Source: Bacillota bacterium
GTDB lineage: Bacteria; Bacillota; Clostridia; Oscillospirales; Ruminococcaceae
Direction: 5' to 3'
DNA: 64,000 nucleotides
Assembly (NCBI GenBank): GCA_023460035.1
Contig: JAEWRN010000030.1
Span: forward strand, 1 to 64,000
In this document: in pieces, positions 41,716-49,740 of the stretch
Numbering within the stretch: position 1 is the first letter of the stretch
Layout of the letters: every line of letters begins with the position of its first letter
The notes under the pieces: model-generated
What the model saw: only the letters and a program-made list of their open reading frames with translations
Database searches by the model: none
Told to the model about the DNA's origin: nothing
Made by a program: the position numbers and the translations under genes

Positions 41716-43614
41716 ATGACCAAGCAAGAGCTTTACGAAAAGGCAAAAAAGCTGCCGCTGCTGCCGGGCGTCTATATCATGAAAGACAAAAGCGGCGACA
41801 TTATTTATATTGGCAAGGCAAAGCGGCTGCGGCTGCGGGTCAGCCAGTATTTCCGCGAGGGGGTGCCCCACGACGAAAAGGTCACCCGCATGATCGAGCA
41901 CGCGTTCAGCTTTGAATTTATCGTCACGACCAGCGAGTTTGAGGCGCTGGTGCTGGAGTGCAGCCAAATCAAGCTGCACACCCCGAAATACAACATTTTG
42001 CTCAAGGACGACAAGGGCTATTCGTACATCCGGGTGGGCAAGGGGCCGTTTGCCAAAATTACGGCCGAGCTGCAAAAACAAAACGACGATGCTGAGTGGA
42101 TTGGCCCGTATATGAGCAGCTTTGCGGTGCGTGAGATGGTTGAAACCGCGCAGTGCTCGTTTAAGCTGCACAACTGCAACCGCCAGTTCCCGCGGGACTT
42201 TGGCAAAGAACGCCCCTGCCTCAACTACTATATCGGCAAATGCATGGCCCCCTGTACCGGCAAAATCAGCGCGCAGGTGTATGCTGAAGCGGTGGACGGT
42301 GCCGCAAAGCTGATCAAACAGGGAAAAAGTGAAATCATCAAATCGCTGCGCAGCCGCATGGAAGAAGCCAGCGAAGCACTGGAATTTGAAAAGGCGGCAA
42401 CGCTGCGTGACCAGATTAACGCCATTGAAAAGGTGGCGGGCGGCCAGCGGGTGGTGCAAAGCACCATCAAAAATGCCGATGTGTTCAGCGTCGTGGCGTC
42501 CCACGGGGCGGTTTGCGCCGCCATGCTGTCGTTTCGGCAGGGGCGGCTGGTGGACAAAAAGGAGTTTTTGTTTGCCGATACCGACGATGCCGCCACCGTG
42601 CGCGACGAAATTTTACCCCGTTTTTACAGCGGCCAGCGCGAAGTGCCGCCGCTGATTCTGCTGGATGCGCTGCCCGAAGCGGCAGAAGACCTTGCCCAGC
42701 TGCTTTCACAGCAAAGCGGGCGCAAGGTGGTGCTGTCGGTGCCGCAGCGCGGCGACGGCCCGCGGCTGGTGCAGATGGCGACCTTGAACGCGTCCGAAAG
42801 CCTGACCCTGCGCAGCGGGCGGGTGTCAAGGGAAGAGCGCCTGCTGGACGAAGTGGCAAAAACATTGGGCCTTACCGCCCCGCCGAATGTCATTGAAAGC
42901 TACGATATTTCAAACTGGGGCGAGGGCACCAGTGTGGCGGGCATGGTCGTGTTTGAGGGCGGGCGCCCCCACCGCGCAGGGTACCGCCGGTTTAAAATTA
43001 AAACCGTGCTGGGCACCGATGACTTTGCGTCAATGGCCGAGGTGCTGCAGCGGCGCACTGCAGAGTACGAAAATGGGGGCAAGGGGCAGTTTGGCATCAA
43101 GCCGGACCTCATTTTACTTGACGGCGGCAAAGGCCAGCTGTCGGCGGTCACAGCCGCGCTGGCGGGCACCGCGTTTGCCGATGTGCCCACCTTTGGCATG
43201 GTAAAGGATGACCGTCACCGCACCCGCGCCATTGTGTCGGCGGGCGGCGAGATCGCCATTTCCATGCACAAGTCGGTGTTTCGGTTTATCAGCACCATTC
43301 AAAACGAGGTGCACCGCTTTTCCATCGAATATCAGCGCACGGCGGGCAAAAAGAAAGCGTTTTCTTCCACCCTCACGCAGATCCCCGGCGTGGGCGAAGC
43401 GACGGCAAAAAAGCTGCTGCGCACGCTGAAAACCATGGGGGCCATCCGCGAGGCCAGCGCCGAACAGCTTGTACAGCAGGCGGGCATTTCGCCTAAAACA
43501 GCGAAAGCAATTTGGACATTTTACCATGCCCCGGTTGACAACAGCCCCCAAAGTGACGATAATGAAAAACGACCTGAACCCACAGACAAACCGCAGCAGG
43601 GGGAGACGACATGA
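41716..43614 (+). CDS. uvrC: Excinuclease ABC subunit C
   Basis: 632 residues. GIY-YIG nuclease at the start (PGVYIMKDKSGDIIYIGKA), cysteine cluster CLNYYIGKCMAPC, UVR motif ALEFEKAATLRDQI (UvrB contact), RNase H-like endonuclease (ESYDISNWGEGTSVAGMVVF, LDGGKGQL) and C-terminal helix-hairpin-helix (IPGVGEATAKKLL). A charged tail of about 25 residues follows. Makes both incisions in nucleotide excision repair. The rsmD ATG overlaps its TGA. Confidence 0.97.
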   Translation: MTKQELYEKAKKLPLLPGVYIMKDKSGDIIYIGKAKRLRLRVSQYFREGVPHDEKVTRMIEHAFSFEFIVTTSEFEALVLECSQIKLHTPKYNILLKDDKGYSYIRVGKGPFAKITAELQKQNDDAEWIGPYMSSFAVREMVETAQCSFKLHNCNRQFPRDFGKERPCLNYYIGKCMAPCTGKISAQVYAEAVDGAAKLIKQGKSEIIKSLRSRMEEASEALEFEKAATLRDQINAIEKVAGGQRVVQSTIKNADVFSVVASHGAVCAAMLSFRQGRLVDKKEFLFADTDDAATVRDEILPRFYSGQREVPPLILLDALPEAAEDLAQLLSQQSGRKVVLSVPQRGDGPRLVQMATLNASESLTLRSGRVSREERLLDEVAKTLGLTAPPNVIESYDISNWGEGTSVAGMVVFEGGRPHRAGYRRFKIKTVLGTDDFASMAEVLQRRTAEYENGGKGQFGIKPDLILLDGGKGQLSAVTAALAGTAFADVPTFGMVKDDRHRTRAIVSAGGEIAISMHKSVFRFISTIQNEVHRFSIEYQRTAGKKKAFSSTLTQIPGVGEATAKKLLRTLKTMGAIREASAEQLVQQAGISPKTAKAIWTFYHAPVDNSPQSDDNEKRPEPTDKPQQGETT

Positions 43615-44174
43615 GAGTAATTGCAGGCACGGCGCGCGGCACCCATTTGCAGGCGCTGCCGGGCACCGACATCACCCGCCCCACCATTGACCGCGTGAAA
43701 GAGGCCATGTTCAGCACCGTGCAGTTTATGCTGCCCGGCGCGCGCGTGCTGGACCTGTTTGCGGGCAGCGGGCAGCTTGGCATTGAAGCACTTTCGCGCG
43801 GGGCGCAGCGGTGTGTGTTCTTAGACGAAAACCATGCGGCGGCGCAGGTGGTTGCCCAAAACCTGAAAGCGGCGGGGCTGTTTGGCCAGGCCAGTGTTTC
43901 GAATATGGGTGCCGAGGCGTTTTTAGCCGCGACCAAAGAGCAGTTTGACCTGGTGTTGCTGGACCCCCCTTACCACCACAACACGCTGGCCGTGGTTTTG
44001 CCTGCGGTCGACGCGGTGCTGGCCCCGGGCGGCATTGCGCTGTGCGAAAGCGAGCCCGGTGCGCTGCTGCCCGAAACGGTGGGCGCACTGGTGCGCCAAA
44101 AGCAGTACCGCTATGGCAAGGTACAGGTGACGAAGTATCAAAAACCATACGCCGACGAGGAGGCGCAGCTATGA
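43611..44174 (+). CDS. rsmD: 16S rRNA (guanine966-N2)-methyltransferase RsmD
   Basis: 187 residues. MRVIAGTARGTHL start, RPTIDRVKEAMF, SAM motif LDLFAGSGQLGIEALSRGA and catalytic motif LLDPPY. Overlaps uvrC and coaD by 4 nt each, so the three are translationally coupled. Confidence 0.95.
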   Translation: MRVIAGTARGTHLQALPGTDITRPTIDRVKEAMFSTVQFMLPGARVLDLFAGSGQLGIEALSRGAQRCVFLDENHAAAQVVAQNLKAAGLFGQASVSNMGAEAFLAATKEQFDLVLLDPPYHHNTLAVVLPAVDAVLAPGGIALCESEPGALLPETVGALVRQKQYRYGKVQVTKYQKPYADEEAQL

Positions 44175-44680
44175 CGACAGCCATTTGCCCAGGCAGTTAC
44201 GACCCGGTGACCAAGGGGCACCTTGATATCATCAAACGCGCGGCCCAAATTTTTGACAGGGTCATTGTGCTCGTGCTCATCAACCCGGCCAAAACGCCGG
44301 TGTTTAGTGTGGACGAGCGGGTGGATTTGCTGCGCCGGGCCCTGCTGGACATGCCGGAGATTGACCACGAAAAGGTGACGGTCGATTTTTCAAACGGGCT
44401 GCTTGTGGATTACGCCAAGGCCCATGGTGCGCGCGCTGCCGTGAAGGGCCTGCGTGCCGTCACCGACTTTGAGTACGAGTTTCAGCAGGCGCTGATCAAC
44501 AAAAAGCTGTACCCTGAATTTGAGACGATGTTTCTCAGCTGCAACGCGCATTACATGTATCTATCCTCCAGCATGGTCAAGCAAATTGCTGCCCAGGGCC
44601 GTGATGTGGAGGAGTTTATCCCTGCGGTCATTTATGAGGATATTATGAAAAGGCTGTACAAACCACTTGCAGAAGGTTAA
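44171..44680 (+). CDS. coaD: Phosphopantetheine adenylyltransferase
   Basis: 169 residues. PGSYDPVTKGHLDII carries the T/HxGH motif; VKGLRAVTDFEYEFQ and YLSSSMVKQIAAQG are the pantetheine and ATP-binding blocks. Catalyses the fourth step of coenzyme A synthesis. Starts inside the rsmD stop, the usual order in Firmicutes. Confidence 0.96.
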   Translation: MTTAICPGSYDPVTKGHLDIIKRAAQIFDRVIVLVLINPAKTPVFSVDERVDLLRRALLDMPEIDHEKVTVDFSNGLLVDYAKAHGARAAVKGLRAVTDFEYEFQQALINKKLYPEFETMFLSCNAHYMYLSSSMVKQIAAQGRDVEEFIPAVIYEDIMKRLYKPLAEG

Positions 44681-44718
44681 AATAATGGTATGAGAGCCCA
44701 AGGAAGAGGTGTGAACCT

Positions 44719-45174
44719 ATGAATGTGGACGAGCTGCTCGATTTGATGGATGAAACGCTGGAAGAAGCGACCAACCTGCCCTTTACCGGTGGCAAGCGGA
44801 TGGTGGACGTGGACAAAATTCGCGACATCATTGACGATGTGCGGCTGAACATGCCCGCCGAGATCAAACAGGCCAAGGCGATTGTGGCCGACCGCGCCGA
44901 AATTGTGGCCGGTGCCCGCCGCGAGTCGGAGGGGATCATTAAAAAGGCGGAAGAACGCGCCCGCGCTATGGTAGACCACGAGGAGATTGTGCGCCAGGCC
45001 CAGCAAAAGGCGGCCGAAATTTTGACCGCCGCACAGCAGCAGGCGCGCGAGATGCGCACGACCATTACCGATTACTGCGAAAATATGCTGCGCCAAACCG
45101 AAGAGGTGCTGACCAAGGGTGCCTGCGAAGTGAAGAATGTGCGCGGTGCGTTGCGCCAAAAAAGCAAGGGTTAA
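44719..45174 (+). CDS. Coiled-coil protein downstream of coaD, unknown function
   Basis: 151 residues, mostly one long charged helix rich in Ala/Glu/Arg (about 45-130). The first 40 residues contain MNVDELLDLMDETLEEA and KIRDIIDDVRLNMP, recalling DivIVA-like or V-ATPase subunit E/H-like annotations, but there is no decisive motif. It is often found directly after coaD in Clostridia and is presumably in the uvrC-rsmD-coaD transcript; a terminator follows. Confidence 0.7.
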   Translation: MNVDELLDLMDETLEEATNLPFTGGKRMVDVDKIRDIIDDVRLNMPAEIKQAKAIVADRAEIVAGARRESEGIIKKAEERARAMVDHEEIVRQAQQKAAEILTAAQQQAREMRTTITDYCENMLRQTEEVLTKGACEVKNVRGALRQKSKG

Positions 45175-45189
45175 AACTGCATACTGCAC

Positions 45190-45215
45190 AGCAGGCCAAG
45201 TGGCCTGCTTTTTTT
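45190..45215 (+). terminator. Terminator of the uvrC-rsmD-coaD operon
   Basis: AGCAGGCC-AAGT-GGCCTGCT followed by TTTTTT. Confidence 0.88.
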
Positions 45216-45236
45216 ATGTCTTTTGTGTGGCTGGTA

Positions 45237-45265
45237 TTGACAAGCATAATTTATAACAATATACT
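45237..45265 (+). promoter_or_regulatory. Promoter of the PadR operon
   Basis: Consensus TTGACA (45,237-45,242), 17-bp spacer, TATACT (45,260-45,265). Confidence 0.85.
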
Positions 45266-45281
45266 ATGTAATACAAAGTAT
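45261..45281. promoter_or_regulatory. PadR operator palindrome over the -10
   Basis: ATACT-A-TGTA-A-TACA-A-AGTAT, a 21-bp palindrome apart from the three A positions. It begins inside the -10 hexamer, so binding would block transcription: autorepression by the adjacent PadR protein is likely. Confidence 0.75.
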
Positions 45282-45307
45282 ATTGCAAACGAGAGGGGGG
45301 GTCACAG

Positions 45308-45655
45308 TTGCAGGACGCCTACCTGAAACAGTTTAAAAAGGGTATTTTAGAAATTGTGGTGTTAAAGCTGCTTGAAAGCCGCGAGCAGTACGGGTACGAG
45401 CTGATCAGTGCCCTGAATGAAAAAAGCCGCTTCCTTGAAGTGCGCGAGGGCACGTTGTACCCGCTGCTGTACCGGCTGGAGGATGAAAAGCTGATTGATA
45501 CCCGCTGGCAGCAGGCCCCGGCGCGCGGGGTACCCAAAAAATATTACGCCATTACCCCCAAGGGCAGGCAGGTGCTGGCCGAGGTTTCCGAGACCTGGTT
45601 TGCCTTTTCTGCCGAGGTAGGGGCCATACTGAAAGGAAATGGGGAGCAGCCATGA
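45308..45655 (+). CDS. PadR-family transcriptional repressor
   Basis: 115 residues, start TTG after GAGAGGGGGG. A compact winged helix: KKGILEIVVLKLL, EQYGYELISAL, EGTLYPLLYRLEDEKLI and KKYYAITPKGRQVL are the PadR hallmarks. Overlaps the next gene by 4 nt. Such PadR genes normally control themselves and the membrane-protein partner. Confidence 0.94.
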   Translation: MQDAYLKQFKKGILEIVVLKLLESREQYGYELISALNEKSRFLEVREGTLYPLLYRLEDEKLIDTRWQQAPARGVPKKYYAITPKGRQVLAEVSETWFAFSAEVGAILKGNGEQP

Positions 45656-46503
45656 CACAAAAGCAGTATTTAAATGAAATTTTAAACCGGGCGTGCCTGC
45701 CCGCACCGGTGCGCCGGCGCGCAAAGGCCGACCTTGCCGCCGAGCTGGCAGAGCTGACCGCCCGCCTTGGCGACGAGCAGCAGGCGATGCAGGAGATGGG
45801 CCCGGCGGACGAAATTGCCGCGGGGCTGTACGAAACCTATACCAGTGCGGTGCAGCCGGTGCGGCCGTTTGTTGAGTACCGCTCGCAGCGCGAGCTGTTT
45901 GGCCTGCCGCTCGTGCACATCGTCAAAGCCCGCCGCAGCGGGCAGGGCCTGGTGCGCACGGGCCGGGGCGGCGGCAGCATGCCGCCGGTGCCCACGGCGC
46001 GGGGCATCCTTGCCATTGGCCGCCGTGCCATCGGGGTGGTTGCCATTGGCAATTTGACCTGCGGGGTGGTGTCCATCGGCAACCTGTCGGTCGGGGTGTT
46101 TACCCTTGCCAATATTGGCCTTGGGCTGCTGGGGGCGGGCAACCTGATGGTGGCGGCCTTCAGCGTTGCCAACGTCGCGCTGGGCCTTTTGGCGGCAGGC
46201 AATATGGCACTTGGGCTATTCGCCGCGGCGGGCAACCTTGCCGTGGCACCGGTTGCGCTGGGCAACGTGGTCAGCGGGCAAATCACCCGCGTGGTCAGTT
46301 CTATGGCCGACTTGCACCGGCTGGGCGACTTTTTTGCGCAGGTGCCAAAGGCGTTGCGCCCGTTTTTTGGCCTGGCCGTCGGCGCAATAGACCATTTACA
46401 GCTGCTTGGGGTCTGCTTTGGGGTGCTGCTGCTGGCGGGGTGCCTTGCCGGGACGGCGATTGCCTACCGGCTAGAGCCCACGGGGCGGCGCACAGCGGAA
46501 TAA
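45652..46503 (+). CDS. Membrane protein partner of PadR with glycine-rich hydrophobic repeats
   Basis: 283 residues. The first ~70 resemble the helical HAAS/DUF1700-type N-terminal domain found in PadR partners (TQKQYLNEILNRACLP, AKADLAAELAELTARL, EMGPADEIAAGL). From about 118 to 205 there is an 8-12-residue repeating pattern of the kind AIGNLTCGVVSIGNLSVG and LLGAGNLMVAAFS, alternating small residues and Asn. A last hydrophobic segment LLGVCFGVLLLAGCLAGTAI precedes a short tail. Function unknown; likely an envelope-stress or differentiation membrane factor as in other PadR pairs. Confidence 0.75.
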   Translation: MTQKQYLNEILNRACLPAPVRRRAKADLAAELAELTARLGDEQQAMQEMGPADEIAAGLYETYTSAVQPVRPFVEYRSQRELFGLPLVHIVKARRSGQGLVRTGRGGGSMPPVPTARGILAIGRRAIGVVAIGNLTCGVVSIGNLSVGVFTLANIGLGLLGAGNLMVAAFSVANVALGLLAAGNMALGLFAAAGNLAVAPVALGNVVSGQITRVVSSMADLHRLGDFFAQVPKALRPFFGLAVGAIDHLQLLGVCFGVLLLAGCLAGTAIAYRLEPTGRRTAE

Positions 46504-46535
46504 AAAAACGGCCTGCATTTTTGCAGGCCGTTTTT
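46504..46535. terminator. Bidirectional terminator between the PadR operon and lrp
   Basis: AAAAACGGCCTGCA / TGCAGGCCGTTTTT with a TTTT loop. Confidence 0.9.
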
Positions 46536-46547
46536 GTGTGCGGGGTG

Positions 46548-46976
46548 TCACAGTAAGGTCAAATTTGCCTCGGTGCTGGACAGCACAATCTGGGTGCTGG
46601 TGCTGCCAATTTTTTGAAACCGGTTCAGCAGCTTTTCAAGCGAAGCCATGTCATGGGTGGCAACACTTAAAATATAGCTGTAATCCCCGGTGACATGGTG
46701 GCACTGCAATACGGCGGTCTGCTCCGACACGAGCGCCAAAAACTCCTGCCGCAGCGCGGGCGGCACCGAAAGGCTGATCAGCGCACGGATGCTGCGGCCC
46801 GCCTTTTCAAGGTTGATGACGACTGTGTAACCCTCAATGATGCCCAGCTGTTCCAGCCGGCGAATGCGCTGCGATACGGCGGGCGGGGTCAATGAAACCT
46901 TGGCGGCAATCTCCTTCACGCTCATGCGGGCATTATGCTCCAACAGGCTGAGTATCTGCTTATCAAGAACATCCAT
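46548..46976 (-). CDS. Lrp/AsnC-family regulator
   Basis: 142 residues. The AsnC-type HTH (DKQILSLLEHNARMS, SLTPPAVSQRIRRLE) is followed by the RAM effector domain (VVINLEKAGRSI, VTGDYSYILSVATHDM). It probably responds to an amino acid. AGGAGG lies about 10 nt before the ATG. No amino-acid gene is next to it, so targets are not evident. Confidence 0.92.
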   Translation of the reverse strand: MDVLDKQILSLLEHNARMSVKEIAAKVSLTPPAVSQRIRRLEQLGIIEGYTVVINLEKAGRSIRALISLSVPPALRQEFLALVSEQTAVLQCHHVTGDYSYILSVATHDMASLEKLLNRFQKIGSTSTQIVLSSTEANLTLL

Positions 46977-47072
46977 TTGGGGCGACCTCCTCAAAATCTT
47001 CGTAAAATAAAGTACCGGGGTCAAAAGTAAAAAGTGGCTTTTTGAAATAAAAAGAAAAACTGCTTTCTGTTA

Positions 47073-47101
47073 ATTATATTAAACAGAAACGGGTTTGTAA
47101 A
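47073..47101 (-). promoter_or_regulatory. Promoter of the Lrp-family gene
   Basis: Minus strand TTTACA (47,101-47,096), 17-bp spacer, perfect TATAAT (47,078-47,073). Confidence 0.75.
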
Positions 47102-47133
47102 GCACTAAAAGAAAAGCGAAACAGAAAAATGAC

Positions 47134-47161
47134 TTGACTTTTATAAAAAAATCAGTATGAT
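47134..47161 (+). promoter_or_regulatory. Plus-strand promoter without a protein gene behind it
   Basis: TTGACT (47,134-47,139), 16-bp spacer, TATGAT (47,156-47,161). The next feature on this strand is a terminator ending at 47,259. Confidence 0.65.
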
Positions 47162-47167
47162 AAGAAA

Positions 47168-47259
47168 GTAGCGTAGATCTCAACATCTATTGATACTTTC
47201 CCACCCCTCTATAAAAAAGAAGAACAGCCGCCATTCCCGGGCGGCTGTTCTTCTTTTTT
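47168..47259 (+). ncRNA. Candidate small RNA (about 90 nt)
   Basis: The promoter at 47,134-47,161 would start transcription near 47,168; a perfect 20-bp terminator stem ends at 47,259. Between them there is no open frame with a ribosome-binding site. The single-stranded middle contains TTTCCCACCCCTCTA (47,197-47,211), a C-rich segment able to pair with Shine-Dalgarno sequences, as in several Gram-positive regulatory RNAs. The call rests on promoter plus terminator geometry only. Confidence 0.45.
47213..47259. terminator. Bidirectional 20-bp terminator hairpin
   Basis: Left arm 47,213-47,232 (A-tract then GAAGAACAGCCGCC), loop ATTCCCG, right arm 47,240-47,259 ending in TTTTTT; perfect pairing. 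It lies 14 bp after the stop of the minus-strand gene and can serve both directions. Confidence 0.9.
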
Positions 47260-47273
47260 GTAATAACACACCG

Positions 47274-47678
47274 TCAGGTCGCACAAGAAAACGTCTCCAG
47301 CATCCTTGCCACATGGGCCACCCGCCGCGCGGGGATGCGGGTGCGAAACGCTGCCATGCTGCGGGCCGAAAACGGCAGCTGTTCACAAAATTCGTGCAGC
47401 CCGATAAAATATTGCAAATAGGGGCTTTCGGCAATCAGCTGCACCGTTTGCCGGTCAGAAAGCCCCAGCGCGTGCCGTATCACAAGGCTGCCAAACGCGC
47501 GGCGCACCGGCAGCGCATGCTTGCCCCTGCTTGCAAAATGCGCCGCATACTGCTTTTCCAGCGCGGGCCAGTCAATGGCGGCGGCAAGGCGCACCCAGCG
47601 GTTGGTTGGCTGCAGCGCGCCGCCAAACGGGTTGACGAAATCGTAAATCGAAAGCTGGCTCAAAGACTCTTCATACAT
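47274..47678 (-). CDS. Stand-alone transposase N-terminal domain protein (DUF772-like)
   Basis: 134 residues resembling the N-terminal domain of IS1182/IS5-type transposases: FVNPFGGALQPTNRWV, IDWPALEKQYAAHF, LPVRRAFGSLVIRHALGLSDRQTV, SPYLQYFIGLHEF and FSARSMAAFRTRI. The DDE catalytic domain is entirely absent. The gene has the G+C-rich codon use of its neighbours, a start of its own, and its stop is followed after 14 bp by a strong terminator, which is more like a kept gene than fresh debris. It could still be an old remnant. Confidence 0.65.
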   Translation of the reverse strand: MYEESLSQLSIYDFVNPFGGALQPTNRWVRLAAAIDWPALEKQYAAHFASRGKHALPVRRAFGSLVIRHALGLSDRQTVQLIAESPYLQYFIGLHEFCEQLPFSARSMAAFRTRIPARRVAHVARMLETFSCAT

Positions 47679-47752
47679 CCCGGCTCACCCCTGTGCACTT
47701 TTTTTTATTGTAGCACAAAAAGGTTAAAAGTACCATCTGCCCCGTTTTGGTT

Positions 47753-47780
47753 TTGCCGGGTGGGGGAAATATGGTATACT
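47753..47780 (+). promoter_or_regulatory. Promoter of the VOC gene, with leader hairpin
   Basis: TTGCCG (47,753-47,758), 16-bp spacer, TATACT (47,775-47,780). The leader contains GCCCCCGTTC / GAACAGGGGC (about 47,795-47,820), a hairpin ending just before the AAAGGGG ribosome-binding site. Confidence 0.55.
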
Positions 47781-47840
47781 AGGGCCAATTTAAAAGCCCC
47801 CGTTCGGCTGGAACAGGGGCGGTAAAGGGGTGACTGCAAT

Positions 47841-48221
47841 ATGGCACTGGGTGCTGTGCACCATGTGGCTGTTTTAGTGCGGGATTATGAAAAAAGCCGC
47901 CACTTTTATGTCGATTTGCTAGGGTTTAGGGTGGTGCGCGAAAACTGGCGCCCGCAAAAAAACGACTGGAAGCTGGACCTTGCGCTGGGCACGGTAGAGC
48001 TGGAGATTTTCAGCGCGCCGGCAGCGCCGCCAAGGCCGACCCGGCCCGAAGCACTGGGGCTGCGGCATTTGGCTTTTTGGGTAGAGGACATTGAGGCCGA
48101 AATCTCCGCCCTGCGGGCAAAGGGTATTGCATGCGAGCCGGTGCGCATTGACGAATTTTCAAATAAGCCGTTTACCTTTTTCTTTGACCCCGACGGCCTG
48201 CCGCTGGAGCTGCACGGCTAA
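47841..48221 (+). CDS. VOC-family protein, YaeR-like
   Basis: 126 residues of the vicinal-oxygen-chelate fold. VHHVAVLVRDYEKSRHFYVDLLGF and LGLRHLAFWVEDIE supply the metal-ligand histidines, PFTFFFDPDGLPLELHG the final Glu. Resembles YaeR/SMU.1112-type proteins with presumed metal-dependent but unknown activity. Convergent with the fumarase genes. Confidence 0.88.
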   Translation: MALGAVHHVAVLVRDYEKSRHFYVDLLGFRVVRENWRPQKNDWKLDLALGTVELEIFSAPAAPPRPTRPEALGLRHLAFWVEDIEAEISALRAKGIACEPVRIDEFSNKPFTFFFDPDGLPLELHG

Positions 48222-48225
48222 ACGC

Positions 48226-48783
48226 TCAGCCGCCCTGCTGTGCAAGGTAGCGCTGGGGGCCCAGCTCGTACAGGTTGTTTCCCTGGGTGTCAATTACGAC
48301 GGTCAGCGGCAGCTTTTCCACCGTCAGCCGGCGCACCGCCTCGGTGCCAAGGTCGTCATAGGCAATCACCTCGGCCGTTTTAATCGAGCGGCCAATCAGT
48401 GCCCCGGTGCCCCCAATGGCACCAAAATAAACAGCGTGTGCCGCCCGCATGGCTTCTACCACGGCGCTGCCGCGCAGCCCTTTGCCCACCATGCCGCGCA
48501 GGCCCTGTGCCAGCAGCGGCGGGGTGTAGGCATCCATGCGGTAGCTGGTGGTGGGGCCCGCGCTGCCAATCACATTGCCCGGCTTTGGCGGGGTGGGGCC
48601 GACATAATAAATAATCGCGTCCTGCAAGTCAAACGGCAGCGCTTCGGCGCGGTTCAATGCTTCGCAAAGCCGGGCGTGCGCCGCATCCCGCGCGGTGTAC
48701 AGGGTGCCGGTCAACAGCACCCGGTCGCCTGCGTGCAGGGCATCGGCCTGCCGGCGGGTAAATGGTGTGGTAATTTCGGTCAT
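48226..48783 (-). CDS. fumB: Class I fumarase/tartrate dehydratase, beta subunit
   Basis: 185 residues. Beta-domain motifs: LTGTLYTARDAAHARL, YYVGPTPPKPG, SAGPTTSYRMD, GMVGKGLRG and GGTGALIGRSI. Forms the iron-sulfur hydro-lyase with the alpha subunit encoded 13 nt upstream. Fumarate hydration is the commonest activity; L-tartrate dehydratase is the alternative that sequence alone cannot exclude. Confidence 0.9.
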   Translation of the reverse strand: MTEITTPFTRRQADALHAGDRVLLTGTLYTARDAAHARLCEALNRAEALPFDLQDAIIYYVGPTPPKPGNVIGSAGPTTSYRMDAYTPPLLAQGLRGMVGKGLRGSAVVEAMRAAHAVYFGAIGGTGALIGRSIKTAEVIAYDDLGTEAVRRLTVEKLPLTVVIDTQGNNLYELGPQRYLAQQGG

Positions 48784-48796
48784 CGTGGCGCCCCCT

Positions 48797-49639
48797 TTAC
48801 AAAATTGCCGCAGCGTGGCGGGTGACATGGCAGCTGATGTTGACGGCCACCGGCAGCGCGGTGATGTGGGTGGGCATGGTTTCCACCGCCACCGAAAGTG
48901 CGGTGGTTTTGCCGCCAAAGCCCTGTGGGCCAATGCCCAGCGCGTTGATGCGCTGCAACAGGGTCGTTTCAATTTCGGCCCAAAGAGGGTCCGGGTGGGC
49001 GCTGCCCAGCGGGCGCAGCAGGGCCTTTTTGGCAAGCAACGCAGCCTTGTCAAAGCTGCCACCCACCCCAACGCCCACCACGATGGGCGGGCAGGGGTTT
49101 GGCCCGGCGGCGCGCACGGTGTCCAGCACAAACGCCAGCAGCCCCTCTTTGCCGTCGCTGGGGCGCAGCATTTTCAGCGCGCTCATATTTTCGCTGCCAA
49201 AGCCCTTTGGGGCCACGGTCACTTCGCACCTGTCACCCGGCACCAGGTCTACCGTCAGCAGGGCGGGGGTGTTGTCGCCGGTGTTCTGCCGCTGTAGCGG
49301 GTCGCGCACCGCGCTGGCGCGCAGGCTGCCGTCACGGCAGGCCTGCCGCACGCCTTCGTCTACCGCAGCGGCAAGGTCGCCGCCGGTCAGGTGTATATCT
49401 TGCCCCAGCTTCAAAAACACGCAGGCAAGGCCGGTGTCCTGGCACAGCGGGTATTCGCCCGCGGCGGCCACGGCGGCGTTTTGCAACAGCTCGTCTAAAA
49501 TATCCCGCGCGGGGGGCCATGGCTCGGCATCGCGACAGCTTTGCAGCCGGGCCGTCACATCCGGCGGCAGCTGGTAATTGGCTTCAATGCACAGCCGGCG
49601 CACGGCGGCTGTGAGTTCACTGACAGGCAGTTCGCGCAA
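48797..49639 (-). CDS. fumA: Class I fumarase/tartrate dehydratase, alpha subunit
   Basis: 280 residues. The three expected [4Fe-4S] cysteines are visible: C66 in PLCQDTG, C183 in NPCPP and C270 in NISCHV. QNTGDNTPALL, PKGFGSENMSAL and VGVGVGGSFDKAA are family blocks. Acts with the beta subunit in the same transcript, interconverting malate and fumarate in fermentation. Divergent from the SGNH hydrolase gene. Confidence 0.92.
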   Translation of the reverse strand: MRELPVSELTAAVRRLCIEANYQLPPDVTARLQSCRDAEPWPPARDILDELLQNAAVAAAGEYPLCQDTGLACVFLKLGQDIHLTGGDLAAAVDEGVRQACRDGSLRASAVRDPLQRQNTGDNTPALLTVDLVPGDRCEVTVAPKGFGSENMSALKMLRPSDGKEGLLAFVLDTVRAAGPNPCPPIVVGVGVGGSFDKAALLAKKALLRPLGSAHPDPLWAEIETTLLQRINALGIGPQGFGGKTTALSVAVETMPTHITALPVAVNISCHVTRHAAAIL

Positions 49640-49740
49640 AAAATCGCTTCCTTTCGCCGCGCCGTGCAGGCCGCAGCTTTGCAGTTTGAATTTATGCTAC
49701 CACAAAGGGCCTAAAAAGTACAACACAAGGGAGATGCCGT

